NCBI GenBank assembly: GCA_025054695.1
Contig: JANWZI010000024.1
Coordinates: 1 to 41,729, forward strand
Origin: Myxococcota bacterium
GTDB taxonomy: Bacteria; Myxococcota_A; Polyangia; Polyangiales; JANWZI01
DNA: 41,729 nt
Reading direction: 5' to 3'
A program made the translations under genes and the position numbers. The notes under the pieces are model-generated. The model did no database searches, was not told the origin of the DNA, and saw only the letters and a list, made by a program, of their open reading frames with translations. Below, piece after piece: positions 9,357 through 18,800 of the stretch. Each line of letters opens with the position of its first letter. The stretch's first letter is position 1.

Positions 9357-9442
9357 CTGTCCGAGAGGAGCGAGCCCGAGCGCGCATCCGGTTCCGAGAA
9401 GGTGCGTCGAGCGGCGACGCGGAAGCCCTTGCGTGGTCTTCG

Positions 9443-10102
9443 TCAACCGCGTCGGATTCCCGCGAGCAGGCCGTCCGGCGTGGGAATACAGACCGTGTCG
9501 AAGCTCGCGGCGGCCTCCTGGTGGAACCGACGCATCGCCGCCGCTTCGGCTGAGTCGGGATCGAGCAACTTGCCGAAGTAGTGGGCATTGTCCGCGATCA
9601 GGAGGCCGCCCGGACGCACGTGGCGCGCGGCCCAGCGCCCATAGGCGTCGTAGTTGCCCTTGTCGGCATCGATGAATACGGCGTCGAACGGCCCATGGGA
9701 TTCGAGACGCGGCAGCCGTTCGAGCGCAGGGCCGACGAGCACCTCGACCCGATCGGCGCATCCGGCGGCCGCGAGGTGCGCGCGCGCGAGCTCCGCGTGT
9801 CGCGGTTCGATTTCGAGCGTCCAGACGCGACCCTCGGGTCCGGTCGCCCGTGCGAGCCAGAGCGTCGAGTAGCCCACGAGCGTGCCGATTTCGACGACCC
9901 GTCGGGCTCCGATGAGCCGGAGCAAGAGGTAAACCGTCTTCGCGTCGCTTCGTCCGAGCTGGATCGCCGGGATGCCGTGTCGATCGGGCGCCTCGAACGC
10001 CTCGCGAAGCGCTCCGTCGTGCTCGACGTGCAGCGCGTCCAGCCAGGCGACGAGGTCGGCGGTCGCGTAGCGCTCGCCGGCTCGGGTGCGCTCGTCGGCC
10101 AC
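9443..10102 (-). CDS. SAM-dependent O-methyltransferase (family 3, catechol-type)
   Basis: 219 residues, the usual length for the Methyltransf_3 family that methylates catechols, caffeoyl-CoA and related phenols with a divalent metal. S-adenosylmethionine motif I is VVEIGTLVGYSTLWLA (about 69-84). The metal-binding acidic segment is FIDADKGNY (about 146-154), followed by GGLLIADNAHYFGKL, where the family carries D-N. The start is GTG 10102, with no strong ribosome binding site. The substrate cannot be read from the sequence. The neighbours are unrelated lipoproteins, and the 111-base gap to the Cys-rich lipoprotein gene shows no feature. Confidence 0.9.
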   Translation of the reverse strand: MADERTRAGERYATADLVAWLDALHVEHDGALREAFEAPDRHGIPAIQLGRSDAKTVYLLLRLIGARRVVEIGTLVGYSTLWLARATGPEGRVWTLEIEPRHAELARAHLAAAGCADRVEVLVGPALERLPRLESHGPFDAVFIDADKGNYDAYGRWAARHVRPGGLLIADNAHYFGKLLDPDSAEAAAMRRFHQEAAASFDTVCIPTPDGLLAGIRRG

Positions 10103-10213
10103 GCGAACAGGCTGACGGAGCCCGCGCTCGAGGGCAACCGTGGCGAGCGGCTCACGGGTCGGGACGCTCCGACGCGCAGACGTGCGTCGGGGAGTGTCGA
10201 GCGCCCCGAGAGG

Positions 10214-11359
10214 TCAGGGAAACGGGGGCAGGCAGGCCAGACCCTCACAGGCGCCCGACATGCAGAAGCATGCGAGCCCCATGCACGCCTGGCTCGAGCC
10301 ACACGTGCAGCGTCCCCCGCGGCACCCGTCGGCCGTGCCGGGAACCGGCCCGATCCCCAGGTTGCACGTGTTGCCGCAGCCCCCGCAGTTGCGCGGGTCG
10401 CTGGACGTGTCGACGCACGTTCCGCTGCAGCAGGCTCGCCCGGTGCCGCACGCGGGACCGGTGCCGCAACGGCACGCTCCCATCACGCACTCCTCGCCGG
10501 GTCCGCACGGTGGGCTGCAGGTCATCGGCCCGGCCATGCACGTTCCCCCGCTGCAGATTTGCCCCGCGCCGCACGCGCGACCGCATTCCCCGCAGTGGCG
10601 CGCGTCGGTCGCTGTCGAAACGCAAAGGCCTCCGCAGCAGGTCTGGCCCGGCGCGCAGGGGGGACTGCACCCTCCGCCGGCCATGCAACGTCCCGCGACG
10701 CAGCTCTCCCCCATGTCGCACGCGCGGCCACAGCCTCCGCAGTTGCGCGGATCGGACGCCGTATTGATGCAGGCTCCGCCGCAGCAGCTCGCTCCGCTGA
10801 CGCACCTGCCGCCGGCGCCGCAGCGGCAGATGCCGTCCGATCCGCACGTCTCGCCCGATGCGCACGGGGGCATGCACGCGGTCATCATGCACGTGCCGCC
10901 GACGCACGATTGCCCCGACGGGCACGCTCGCCCGCAGCCTCCGCAGTCCGTCGAGCTCGTGGCCAGATCAACGCACCGCCCGGAACAACAGACCTGTCCC
11001 CCCGTGCAGGCGGGCCCGCTTCCGCACCGGCAGCTTCCTGCCGCGCACGCGTTGCCCGAGGGAGCGCAGCTGGCGCCGCAGCGGCCACAGTGCGACGGGT
11101 CGCTCGTCGTGTCGACGCACCGATCCGCGCAGCACGCGAGGGCGCCGGCGCATGGCATCCCCCCGGAGCTGCAGCCGGTGACCGGCGCGTCGGCACGTCC
11201 CGAGTCCGGCGGCGTCACGGGCGCGTCGAATCGGGACGTGTCGGTCACCGTGGCGTCCTGCGTTCCCCAATCGTCGCTGGATCCCCCACCCGATCCGCCA
11301 CCTCGGGCGCACGCGAGCGCGACGACACCGAACGCGACGAGCCACCATCTTCTGCGCAT
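10214..11359 (-). CDS. cysteine-rich repeat lipoprotein (stigma-type repeats)
   Basis: 381 residues. The signal peptide ends in a lipobox at Cys17 (GVVALAC), followed by a Gly/Ser linker, so it is predicted to be a surface lipoprotein. The body is at least five copies of a module of pattern CCxxxCVDTxxDPxNCGxCGxxC (for example CCSGTCVDTSSDPRNCGGCG), spaced by shorter CxCGxG segments. Such modules are common in secreted proteins of myxobacteria, where all Cys are thought to form disulfides. Function is unknown; a structural or adhesive surface role is inference. ATG 11359 is chosen because GGGGTGATC lies just before it; the GTG at 11368 is an alternative. Confidence 0.85.
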   Translation of the reverse strand: MRRRWWLVAFGVVALACARGGGSGGGSSDDWGTQDATVTDTSRFDAPVTPPDSGRADAPVTGCSSGGMPCAGALACCADRCVDTTSDPSHCGRCGASCAPSGNACAAGSCRCGSGPACTGGQVCCSGRCVDLATSSTDCGGCGRACPSGQSCVGGTCMMTACMPPCASGETCGSDGICRCGAGGRCVSGASCCGGACINTASDPRNCGGCGRACDMGESCVAGRCMAGGGCSPPCAPGQTCCGGLCVSTATDARHCGECGRACGAGQICSGGTCMAGPMTCSPPCGPGEECVMGACRCGTGPACGTGRACCSGTCVDTSSDPRNCGGCGNTCNLGIGPVPGTADGCRGGRCTCGSSQACMGLACFCMSGACEGLACLPPFP

Positions 11360-11444
11360 GAAGATCACCCCGCGTGCGAGCCACTATCCTAGCCCGACAC
11401 ACGCTACACGCGAAGCACGCCCGCGCATCCGGTGGGATGCCGCC

Positions 11445-11552
11445 TGACGGCGGCGGTCGCGCTGCGCGACCTGGCCGATGGGTGTTGCGATCCCGAGACC
11501 GAATCCGAGACCGAGCAGACGCCGCCACCAACCAACCTGGCCGGCGCCGTCA
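11445..11552 (+). repeat. intergenic hexamer element, copy 4 (complete; B end abuts aldehyde dehydrogenase stop)
   Basis: About 108 bp. The A end starts at 11445 with TGACGGCGGCGGTCGCG and continues through GGCCGATGGGTGTTGCGA. The core is short (CCCGAGACCGAATCCGAG). The B end (CAACCAACCTGGCCGGCG) finishes at 11552 as ..GCCGTCA. Its last three bases are the complement of the TGA stop of the aldehyde dehydrogenase gene. The two ends are imperfect inverted repeats of each other. Confidence 0.85.
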
Positions 11553-13109
11553 GAACAGCTCGAGCAGCCTACGCACGGGACTGCGCCGGCGGAACAGCAG
11601 CCGCAAGGCGCCGCGCGCGAGTCGGTAGGTCTTCTCGCCGTACGGGAACCACGTGGGCTCCCGGACGCCGAGCGCGATGCGGTCGTAGCTGACGACCCTC
11701 ACTTCGCACATCTCCCGCAGGCCTTCCTCGCCTCCGACACGCCCGAACCCGCTGTTGCGCACGCCGCCGAAGGGGGTTTCGGGCACGGCGGCATCGGAGA
11801 GCACGTCATTGACCATGACCACGCCCGCCCGCACGCGCTCGGCCAATCTCCGCCCGCGTTCGCGGTCCTTCGTGAAGACGTAGGCCATCAGTCCTAGTTC
11901 GCTGTCGTTGGCGAGTCGGACGGCCTCCTCCTCGTCGCGCACCTTCATCACGGGAACCACGGGTCCGAAGATCTCCTCGCGCATCACGCGCATGTCCGGC
12001 TGACAGCCCGACAGAAGGGTCGGTTCGTAGAACTGCCCCGGTCCGGGCCGGCGCTTGCCGCCTGTCTCAAGACGCGCACCGTGCGCGATGGCGTCGGCGA
12101 CGAGCTCCTCGGCGACGGCGATCTGGCGCGGGAAGATGATCGCGCCCACGTCCGTGTCCGGGCTTGCGGGATCGCCCTGGCGCAACGCGGCCGTCAGCGC
12201 GCGGAGCCGTTCGAGCAGCCGGTCGTGCACGGCCTCGTGGGCGAAGACGCGCTCGACGCTCACGCACACCTGGCCGCAGTTGGCGAAGCCTCCCGTGACG
12301 ATGGCGCGGGCGGCGCGCTCGACGTCGGCGTCGGCGCACACGATCGCCGGCGCCTTGCCGCCGAGCTCCATGGTGCACGGGATGAGCCGTTCGCCGCACG
12401 CGGCCGCCACGCGACGCCCGGTGGCCACCGCGCCGGTGAACACGATCATGTCCGGTTTCGCATCGATGAGCGCCGCCCCCGTCGATCCGTCTCCGGTCAC
12501 GACCTGGAAAAGGTCGGGTGGCAGACCGGCCTCGTCGTAGACGGACTTCAGCTCGAGGGCGATGAGCGGGGTGACCTCGCTCGGCTTGAGCACGGCGGCA
12601 TTGCCTGCGGCGAGCGCCGATCCGACGTCGCGCATCGGCATGAACATCGGGAAGTTCCACGGGGTGATGACGCCCACGACACCGCGCGGGGCGTAGTGCA
12701 CGTACGCCCGTCGGTGCTTGAGCAGCGCCATCTCGATTTCGCGCGGTGCGAGAATGCGCACGGCACGCGTCGCGACCCAGTCGAGGTGATTGACCGAGGC
12801 GAGCACCTCGTGCACGAGCGCTTCGACACGAGGCTTGCCGCATTCGCGCACGAGCAGATCGACGAGCGCCTCGGCGCGCTCGACGAGCGCGTCACGCCAG
12901 CGCAGCAGTTGCCCGCGTCGCTCCTCGAACGAGAGGGCGGCCCAGGCCTGTTGGGCTCGACGTGCTCGTTCGACCGCGTCGCGGACTTCGGCTGCCGACC
13001 GGATCGGCACCTCGCCGAGCACCTCGCCGGTCGCCGGCGCATAGCTGACCACGACTCCGGCACGCGTCCTTCCGTTGCCGGACGACTCCGCGCTGGCCAC
13101 GAGCCCCAT
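11550..13109 (-). CDS. NAD(P)-dependent aldehyde dehydrogenase with basic C-terminal extension
   Basis: 519 residues. It oxidises an aldehyde to the acid with NAD(P)+. Visible family features: Asn152 in TPWNFPMFMP, Lys175 in LKPSE, Glu248 in MELGGKAPAIV, catalytic Cys282 in NCGQVCVSVERV, and EEIFGPVVPV near the end of the catalytic domain. After the normal core there is an extra tail of about 35 residues with WFPYGEKTYRLARGALRLLF and several Arg, which could be an amphipathic membrane-associating helix (inference). ATG 13109 is chosen because GGGAGG lies just before it; longer in-frame starts give a non-native Arg-rich leader. The substrate is unknown. The stop codon coincides with the B end of element copy 4. 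Confidence 0.93.
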   Translation of the reverse strand: MGLVASAESSGNGRTRAGVVVSYAPATGEVLGEVPIRSAAEVRDAVERARRAQQAWAALSFEERRGQLLRWRDALVERAEALVDLLVRECGKPRVEALVHEVLASVNHLDWVATRAVRILAPREIEMALLKHRRAYVHYAPRGVVGVITPWNFPMFMPMRDVGSALAAGNAAVLKPSEVTPLIALELKSVYDEAGLPPDLFQVVTGDGSTGAALIDAKPDMIVFTGAVATGRRVAAACGERLIPCTMELGGKAPAIVCADADVERAARAIVTGGFANCGQVCVSVERVFAHEAVHDRLLERLRALTAALRQGDPASPDTDVGAIIFPRQIAVAEELVADAIAHGARLETGGKRRPGPGQFYEPTLLSGCQPDMRVMREEIFGPVVPVMKVRDEEEAVRLANDSELGLMAYVFTKDRERGRRLAERVRAGVVMVNDVLSDAAVPETPFGGVRNSGFGRVGGEEGLREMCEVRVVSYDRIALGVREPTWFPYGEKTYRLARGALRLLFRRRSPVRRLLELF

Positions 13110-13152
13110 GACGCCTCCCACGACGCGGCTCCGAGTGCGCGTCGCGCGCCAC

Positions 13153-13180
13153 GTGTAACCCGCGTCGACCGGTCGCTCAA
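13153..13180 (-). promoter_or_regulatory. candidate housekeeping promoter for aldehyde dehydrogenase
   Basis: On the minus strand TTGAGC (13180-13175) and TTACAC (13158-13153) are separated by 16 bases. A start near 13146 would give a leader of about 36 bases to ATG 13109. The match to consensus is moderate. Confidence 0.25.
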
Positions 13181-13303
13181 CCCGCGGCGCGCGGCGCACG
13201 TCGCTCACGTTCGGTCGCCGCATAGCTCGCGCCGTGGGTCGATTCGGCGTCCGGGATCGATGTCGGTCCGCGCCTCGGTTCGAGGAGGCACGGCGCCCGC
13301 GTC

Positions 13304-13542
13304 TGACGGCCGCCTTCACATGGGTTGACGTAACCGAGGGGTTTTGCGAGCCCGGGCTCGAATCCGAGCCCGAGACCGAGTCCGAGTCCAGACCAGAGTC
13401 CGAGTCCGAGCCCGAGACCGAGTCCGAGCCTGAGTTGGAACCGCTGTCAACCCACTTGGCCGCCGCCGTGAGTCGGAGTCCGATTCCCGACGCGCGCCCA
13501 ACCTCCGAGTCCGTCGATCAAGCCGAGCGTCTGCGGTCGTCA
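13304..13542 (+). repeat. intergenic hexamer element, copy 5 (complete, with extra B-type end at kinase stop)
   Basis: The A end begins at 13304 (TGACGGCCGCCTTCACA, then TGGGTTGACGTAACCGAG and GGGTTTTGCGAG). A long CCGAGN core runs to about 13432. A B end at 13443-13471 (TGTCAACCCACTTGGCC, then GCCGCCGTGA) is an inverted copy of the A terminus. A second, degenerate B-type end follows: on the minus strand from 13542 it reads TGACGACCGCAGACG, then CTTGATCGACGGACTCGG. Its first TGA is the kinase stop codon. So this is a full element plus a remnant. The stretch 13110-13303 before it shows only the candidate promoter. Confidence 0.85.
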
Positions 13543-15393
13543 GAGCCAATCGGGTGCGTTTGGGGCCACCTGCCACCCCGGTGTCGCGGACTCCAAGCGC
13601 GGCACGAAACCCGACTCGACGTCGGTTCCGTCGGGAACGTGATTCGGCCGGCTCGTCATCGATTCCCACTCGATGCCACCCGATTCGGCCGGAAGGACAT
13701 GCGGCGCGGGCCGTGGATCCTCGCGGAGCTCTCGTCGGTTCGACCGCGCGCCTCGCCGCGCGACGCTTCGCGGTGCAGCGGGCTGCGGTCGAGGCTCGAC
13801 GCGCACGCTCAGGCGCGCGAGCCACTCGCGTCCGTCGGCCGTACGCACCGGAAACGCAATCGCGTGCTCGCCGGCGCGCTCGAAGACCACCGAGGCGGCG
13901 TGCACGCCGGTGTGCGCCTCTGCCGTGGCCGGCAGCGAGACGGTCGCACCGTCCGGTCCCGTCAGCTCGAAGCGGCTCGTCAGCGCGCCGTCCTCGACTC
14001 CCGTGGCGAGTAGAAGCACCGGCTCGCCGACGCGCGGCCGCTCGGGGCTGACGCGAAGCCGCAACGGCATCGGAGCTAGCCGCCGCGCTTCGGGAGGCGA
14101 CCCAGTGGCCTCGCGTTCCCTCGTTTTCGCAGGTGCCGAAGGCGATGCGACTCCCTGCCCTCCGAGCAGTCGCGAGACGACCCAGGCCGATGACGCGGCG
14201 CCCAGGGCGGCGGCGGCGAGCGCTCCAAGCCACGCGCGCCTCGCGGGGGCCCGTCGCCGCGGCGGGTGACGGGGGCTCTGGGACGATTCGGTCATTGCCG
14301 GCGCGGGTCGTGACGAGGGCTGCGGGTCGAACGCATCGATGCCTGCGACCCGCGTGGAACCGGCGTCGTGGAGCCCGGCGCGTACAGCCGCTTCCCGCAG
14401 CGCGTGTGCGAGGCACCGACCGTCCCGCGGTCGTCTGTCCGGTCGCTTGTCGAGGGCTTGCATCACCACGTCCGCGACGGGATCGGGGATGCTTCCCGCC
14501 GGAGCGAGCGCGCGGACGTCGGGCGGCGGCTCGTGTAGATGCTTCATCAGCAGGGCCACCGGCGTCGCTGCGGTGAACGGCGTCCGACCGGTGAGGATCT
14601 GGAACAGGAGGACGCCCACCGAGTAGACGTCGCTTCGCGCGTCGGTCGGCTCGCCCGCCGCTCCCTCGGGTGAGATGTAGCGCGCCGTTCCGAAGACGAG
14701 CCCCGCCTGGGTGGCGACCGTCGCCGCGTCGAGCAGTCGAGCGACCCCGAAGTCGAGCACCTTGACGAGGTCGCCCTCGGGGCCGGCGCGCACGAGCATC
14801 ACGTTCTCGGGCTTGATGTCGCGGTGGACGACTCCAAGCGCGTGCGCGGCACCGAGGCCCTCGGCGATCTGGACCGCGACGTGGACCGCGCGCCGGACCG
14901 GCCACGGCCCCGCGCGTAGTTCGTCGAGGAGCGTGCGTCCGCAGACCAGCTCCATGACCAGGAATGCGCCACCGTCTGGCAATTCGCCGGCATCCAGGAC
15001 GCGGACGACGTTCGGGTGGCGGATGGCCGACGCGACACGCGCCTCGCGATGGAAGCGTCGGAGCGCATCCGCGTCGCGCGCGAGGTCAGGGTGCAGGATC
15101 TTTACGGCTACCCTCTCCCCGTCCGCGAGCCGTCGCGCGCGGTAGACGGTCCCCATGCCACCCGCCCCGAGGACCGCTTCGACGTGGTAACGGCCGACGA
15201 TCGTTCGCTCCAGGATCGGATCGACGGCGGCCCCCGAGCCGATGGGGGGGCGGACCGCGTTGACGGTCGGCCCGAGCGGTGCGCCATCCCGCTGGCAGAA
15301 ACGCGCGCGCGGGTCGTACGGCGTTCCGCAGGACGGGCACGTACGCGCGAGCACCTCGATTCCGGTAGCAGACGACGAGGCGGCGGTCGACAT
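13540..15393 (-). CDS. membrane Ser/Thr protein kinase with N-terminal zinc ribbon
   Basis: 617 residues. An N-terminal zinc-ribbon-like motif (C19-P-S-C22 ... F-C33-Q-R-D-G) precedes a Hanks-type kinase domain (about 68-330): glycine loop VLGAGGMGTVYRA, Lys98 in VAVKIL, catalytic HRDIKPEN (His190, Asp192), DFG at Asp214, activation segment GTARYISPEG, and DVYSVGVLLFQILTG. A basic juxtamembrane segment, one membrane helix (AWLGALAAAALGAASSAWVV) and an extracytoplasmic beta-rich domain (LRLRVSPERPRVGEPVLLL; a likely Ig-like fold) follow. All key catalytic residues are present, so it should be active. ATG 15393 has AGGTGGG upstream; longer starts give an Arg/Pro leader that overlaps the hexamer tract. 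It is divergent from the giant TPR gene. Confidence 0.93.
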   Translation of the reverse strand: MSTAASSSATGIEVLARTCPSCGTPYDPRARFCQRDGAPLGPTVNAVRPPIGSGAAVDPILERTIVGRYHVEAVLGAGGMGTVYRARRLADGERVAVKILHPDLARDADALRRFHREARVASAIRHPNVVRVLDAGELPDGGAFLVMELVCGRTLLDELRAGPWPVRRAVHVAVQIAEGLGAAHALGVVHRDIKPENVMLVRAGPEGDLVKVLDFGVARLLDAATVATQAGLVFGTARYISPEGAAGEPTDARSDVYSVGVLLFQILTGRTPFTAATPVALLMKHLHEPPPDVRALAPAGSIPDPVADVVMQALDKRPDRRPRDGRCLAHALREAAVRAGLHDAGSTRVAGIDAFDPQPSSRPAPAMTESSQSPRHPPRRRAPARRAWLGALAAAALGAASSAWVVSRLLGGQGVASPSAPAKTREREATGSPPEARRLAPMPLRLRVSPERPRVGEPVLLLATGVEDGALTSRFELTGPDGATVSLPATAEAHTGVHAASVVFERAGEHAIAFPVRTADGREWLARLSVRVEPRPQPAAPRSVARRGARSNRRELREDPRPAPHVLPAESGGIEWESMTSRPNHVPDGTDVESGFVPRLESATPGWQVAPNAPDWL

Positions 15394-15458
15394 CGGCACC
15401 CACCTACAGACGTGCGAAGCGGCCCGGAGATTTCCCCCTTCGCCGGCATGCGCCGCAC

Positions 15459-15506
15459 GGTTCGGGTGCGGGTTCGGGCTCGGACTCGGTCTCGGTGCCG
15501 GTCTCG
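15459..15506. repeat. intergenic hexamer tract, copy 6 (core only)
   Basis: Units of TCGGGN/TCGGTC type (GGTTCGGGTGCGGGTTCGGG, then CTCGGACTCGGTCTCGG) without recognisable A or B ends. It sits in the 443-base gap (15394-15836) between the divergent kinase and giant TPR genes. The rest of the gap holds the candidate TPR promoter and nothing else I can support. Confidence 0.5.
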
Positions 15507-15693
15507 AACGCGGGCGCCGTCGCCGGTGCGGGATCGGAGTCTGGATCGGCTCCCACGGGCCTTGCAGCCCCAATCGGACGGCGTGCGCGCGACCCGGCGT
15601 CGTCGGCGTCCGATGGGGCGAGCGCCTCGGAGGTGGCACCTCGTCGTCGCGACCACGCGACGCGGTGCGATCCCCGCGATGGTCGCGTCGCGC

Positions 15694-15722
15694 TTGATGC
15701 CCCGCGACCCCATCGATACCAT
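15694..15722 (+). promoter_or_regulatory. candidate housekeeping promoter of the giant TPR gene
   Basis: TTGATG (15694-15699) and TACCAT (15717-15722) are separated by 17 bases. The predicted start is near 15729, leaving a leader of about 108 bases before ATG 15837. The same -10 hexamer TACCAT occurs in the candidate promoter at 33635-33662, which adds some support. Confidence 0.42.
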
Positions 15723-15836
15723 CGCCCCTCCTATCGGCGAGCGCTTCGCAATTGCTTCGCTTTTCGACCCGACCCGCGGCGCTGCGTTCGGCCCACGCCC
15801 GCCGCGGGTCCCGCCTCCGAGCACCGGGGTGAATCG

Positions 15837-18800
15837 ATGCCGCGCCTGACGCTTTCGCAGTACCTGGGGATGCTGCAGGAGGATCCGGACGACGAGTCCG
15901 CGTTCGAGGGCTTGCAGGCGGTGGTCGCCTCGGGCGACCCGGAGCTCCTCGGCGACGATCCGGTGCGTCTGCTCGAGCTGGCTCGCGTCGGCCACGAGCA
16001 GCGCTGGGAGCTGCGCGCAGCGGCCTGGCTCATCGAGGTCGAGTTGCCGCTCGTCGCGGGCGACCCGGACCTCGCTGCGGCGCTGCTCAAGGAACTGGCG
16101 CGGTTGCGGCGCGAGGAGCTGCTCGACGACCGGGGGGCGCGCGAGGCGCTCGCGCGCGCGGCGCAGCTGCGGCCGGGCGATACGGAGCTCGCCGACGCGA
16201 TCGAGCAGATCGACGAGGCCATCGCGAGCTGGAAGGAGGTGTCGCGCCGCCTCGTCGAGGAAGCCGATGCCGCCACCGAGCCTGCGTTGCGGCTGGGTTT
16301 GCTCGTGCGGGCTGCATCCCTCGTCTGGCAGCACGGCCCTCGGAACAAGAAGAACCGCGACCGCGAGGTCGACCGCCTCTTCGAGGCGGCGCTCGGGGTC
16401 GATCCCGCACACGGCCGAACGGTCCGGCTCTACACGGAGACTTTGCGTCAGCGGGGGCGCTGGGAGGATCTCGTTCGGGTGTTGCTGCAAGGCGCGGAGC
16501 ACGCGCGCGCCCGCGACGAGCGGCTCGCGTTGCGGCTGCGTGCCGCCCGGACCCTCGCCCGAAAGCTCGCGAAGGCCGACGAGGCCGCGCAGCAGTACGC
16601 GGCGGTGCTCGATCTGGCGCCGGGGCACGAAGAGGCGCTCGGTTTCCTCGTCGCCTACTACACGGACCGGCAGCAGTGGGACCATCTGGTGGCCCTGTAC
16701 GAGGACGCGCTGCGCGCGCGGCGGCGAACCGAGGGCGAGGCGGGGATCCTGCTGCAGCTCGGGATGGTGCACTGGCGGCTGCGCAATGCGCCGCAGCAGG
16801 CCGAGCCGTACTTCGCGCGGCTTCGCAAGCTCGACCCGCTCAACGCCGCGGCGCTCGCCTTCTATCGCGAGCAGGCGGGTCGCGATCCGAACGCGCTCAT
16901 CGGGGTGCTGGCCGAGGCGATGCGCGTGGCGGGTGACGCGCGCGAGCGCCTCGCGCTGGCCGTGGAAATCGGCCGCGTCGCGCAGGGCGCCGAGGGGATG
17001 GCGGAGCGCGCCGTCGAGGCTTGGAAGCAGGTGCTGCGGCTGGAGCCGCGTCACCCCGAGGCACTCGCCGCGCTGCGCGAGCTGTATCGCCGAACCGAGA
17101 AGTGGAACGCGCTCGTCGAGATGCTGCGGGCGGAGCTCGACGCGCTCGCTCCGGACGCGGTCGACCGCAAGCTCGAGCTGCTGCGAGAGCTGGTGGAAGT
17201 GTACCGCGACCGGCTCGGGCTCGACGCGATGGTGGTGCAGACCTACCAGGCGATCGTCGCGTTGCGGCCCGACGACGTCGAGGCGCTCGACGCGCTCGCG
17301 GCCACCTACGAGCGGATGCAGCGGTGGAACGACCTGGTCGGCGTGCTGCAACGACGGGCCGAGCTGTCGACGGACCGCGACGAGCGCGTCGCCTTGCTCA
17401 TGCGCGTGGCGCGCCTGTGGATCGACCGCTTCGCCAACTACAGCCAGGCGACGCGGCCGCTCGAGGAGATCGTGACGCTCGACCCGACGCACCGCGGAGC
17501 GCTCGCGGAGCTGCGCGAGATCTACGGCAAGCGCAGGGCCTGGACGCAGTTGTTCGACGTGCTGCGTCGCGAGGCCGATCTCGCCAGCGATCCGACTGCG
17601 CGCCTCGCCCACCTGGTCGAGATGGCGCGCCTGGCGGGCGACCGACTGCACCGGCACGCGGAAGCCATCGCGCTGTGGAAGCAGGTCCTCGAGCTCGAGC
17701 CCGCAACCGAGGGTGCGCTCGACGCGCTCGAGAAGCTCGCCGAGCGCGAGAAGGACCTCGCCACGCTCGCGCAGGTCCTCGAGCGCCGCGTCGCGGATCA
17801 GCCCGATCCGCGCGAGCGCCTGCGTTTGCTCGTGCGGCTCGCGACGCTGTACGGCCCCGACCAGCTCGCGGACGTCGAGCGCGCGCGCGCCACCTGGCGG
17901 CGGGTGCTCGAGCTCGACCCGCGCAACGGGAGGGCGTTGCGGACGCTGCGCGAGATGGCCATCGCGGCGGGTGACTGGGATGGTCTGGAGAGGCTGCACG
18001 CCGAGGCGCGCGACTGGGAGGGGCTCGTCGAGGTGCTCGGCAACGCCGCCGATCGGGCGACCGACCCGAGCGTCAAGATCGACCTGTCCTTCCGCGCGGC
18101 GCGCGTCTACGAGACGCACCTCGGCGAGCCCGCCCGGGCGTTCCGTAGCTACGAGCGCGTCCTGTCGGTCGATCCGGACAACGCGCGCGCAGCGCGGGCG
18201 CTGGTCCCGATCTACGAGCGCGAGGAGCGCTGGGCGCGTCTGGTCGCCGTCCTCGAGGTGCTGCTGCGCTCCCTCGGCGAGCAGGGGGACGTGAACGAGC
18301 GGCTCGCCCTGCTCGAGCGTCTCGGTGCGCTGAGCGCGCAGCGACTGGGGGATCGGGCTTCGGCGTTCCGCTGGGCCGCGCGCGCCTACGCGCTGGCGCC
18401 GACCGACGTGGCGGTGCTGCAGCGCCTGACGTCGGCGGCCGAGGCCGCCGATGCGCACCGCGAGCTCGCCGAGCTGTGGAACGCGCGGTTGCGGGAGGCC
18501 TCGGACGCGGAACGGGTCGACCTACACCGACGGCTCGCCGTGCTGCTCGAGGAGCGGCTCGGGGACGTCGATCGGGCGATCGCTCACCTGGAGGCGGTGC
18601 TCCAGTCCGTGCCCGACGACGCGGATGCGATCGCGGCGCTCGACCGTCTGTACCGCAGGACGCAGCGGCACGATGCGCTGCGCGCACTCTACGAGCGCCG
18701 GATCGAGCAGTCCGCCGATCCGCAGCGACGTGCCGAGCTGCTGCGAGAGCTGGCCGCGTTCGAAGAAGACGTCCTCGGCCAGCCCGCGCGCGCGCTCGAG

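Noticed and set aside
9357-9442. Possible terminator or element between the convergent lipoprotein and methyltransferase genes
   Set aside because: No stem with a T run and no hexamer or TGACGGC end is seen in these 86 bases.
13360-13435. CRISPR array
   Set aside because: The units are 6 bp and contiguous; there are no repeats of 24-40 bp with unique spacers and no cas genes.
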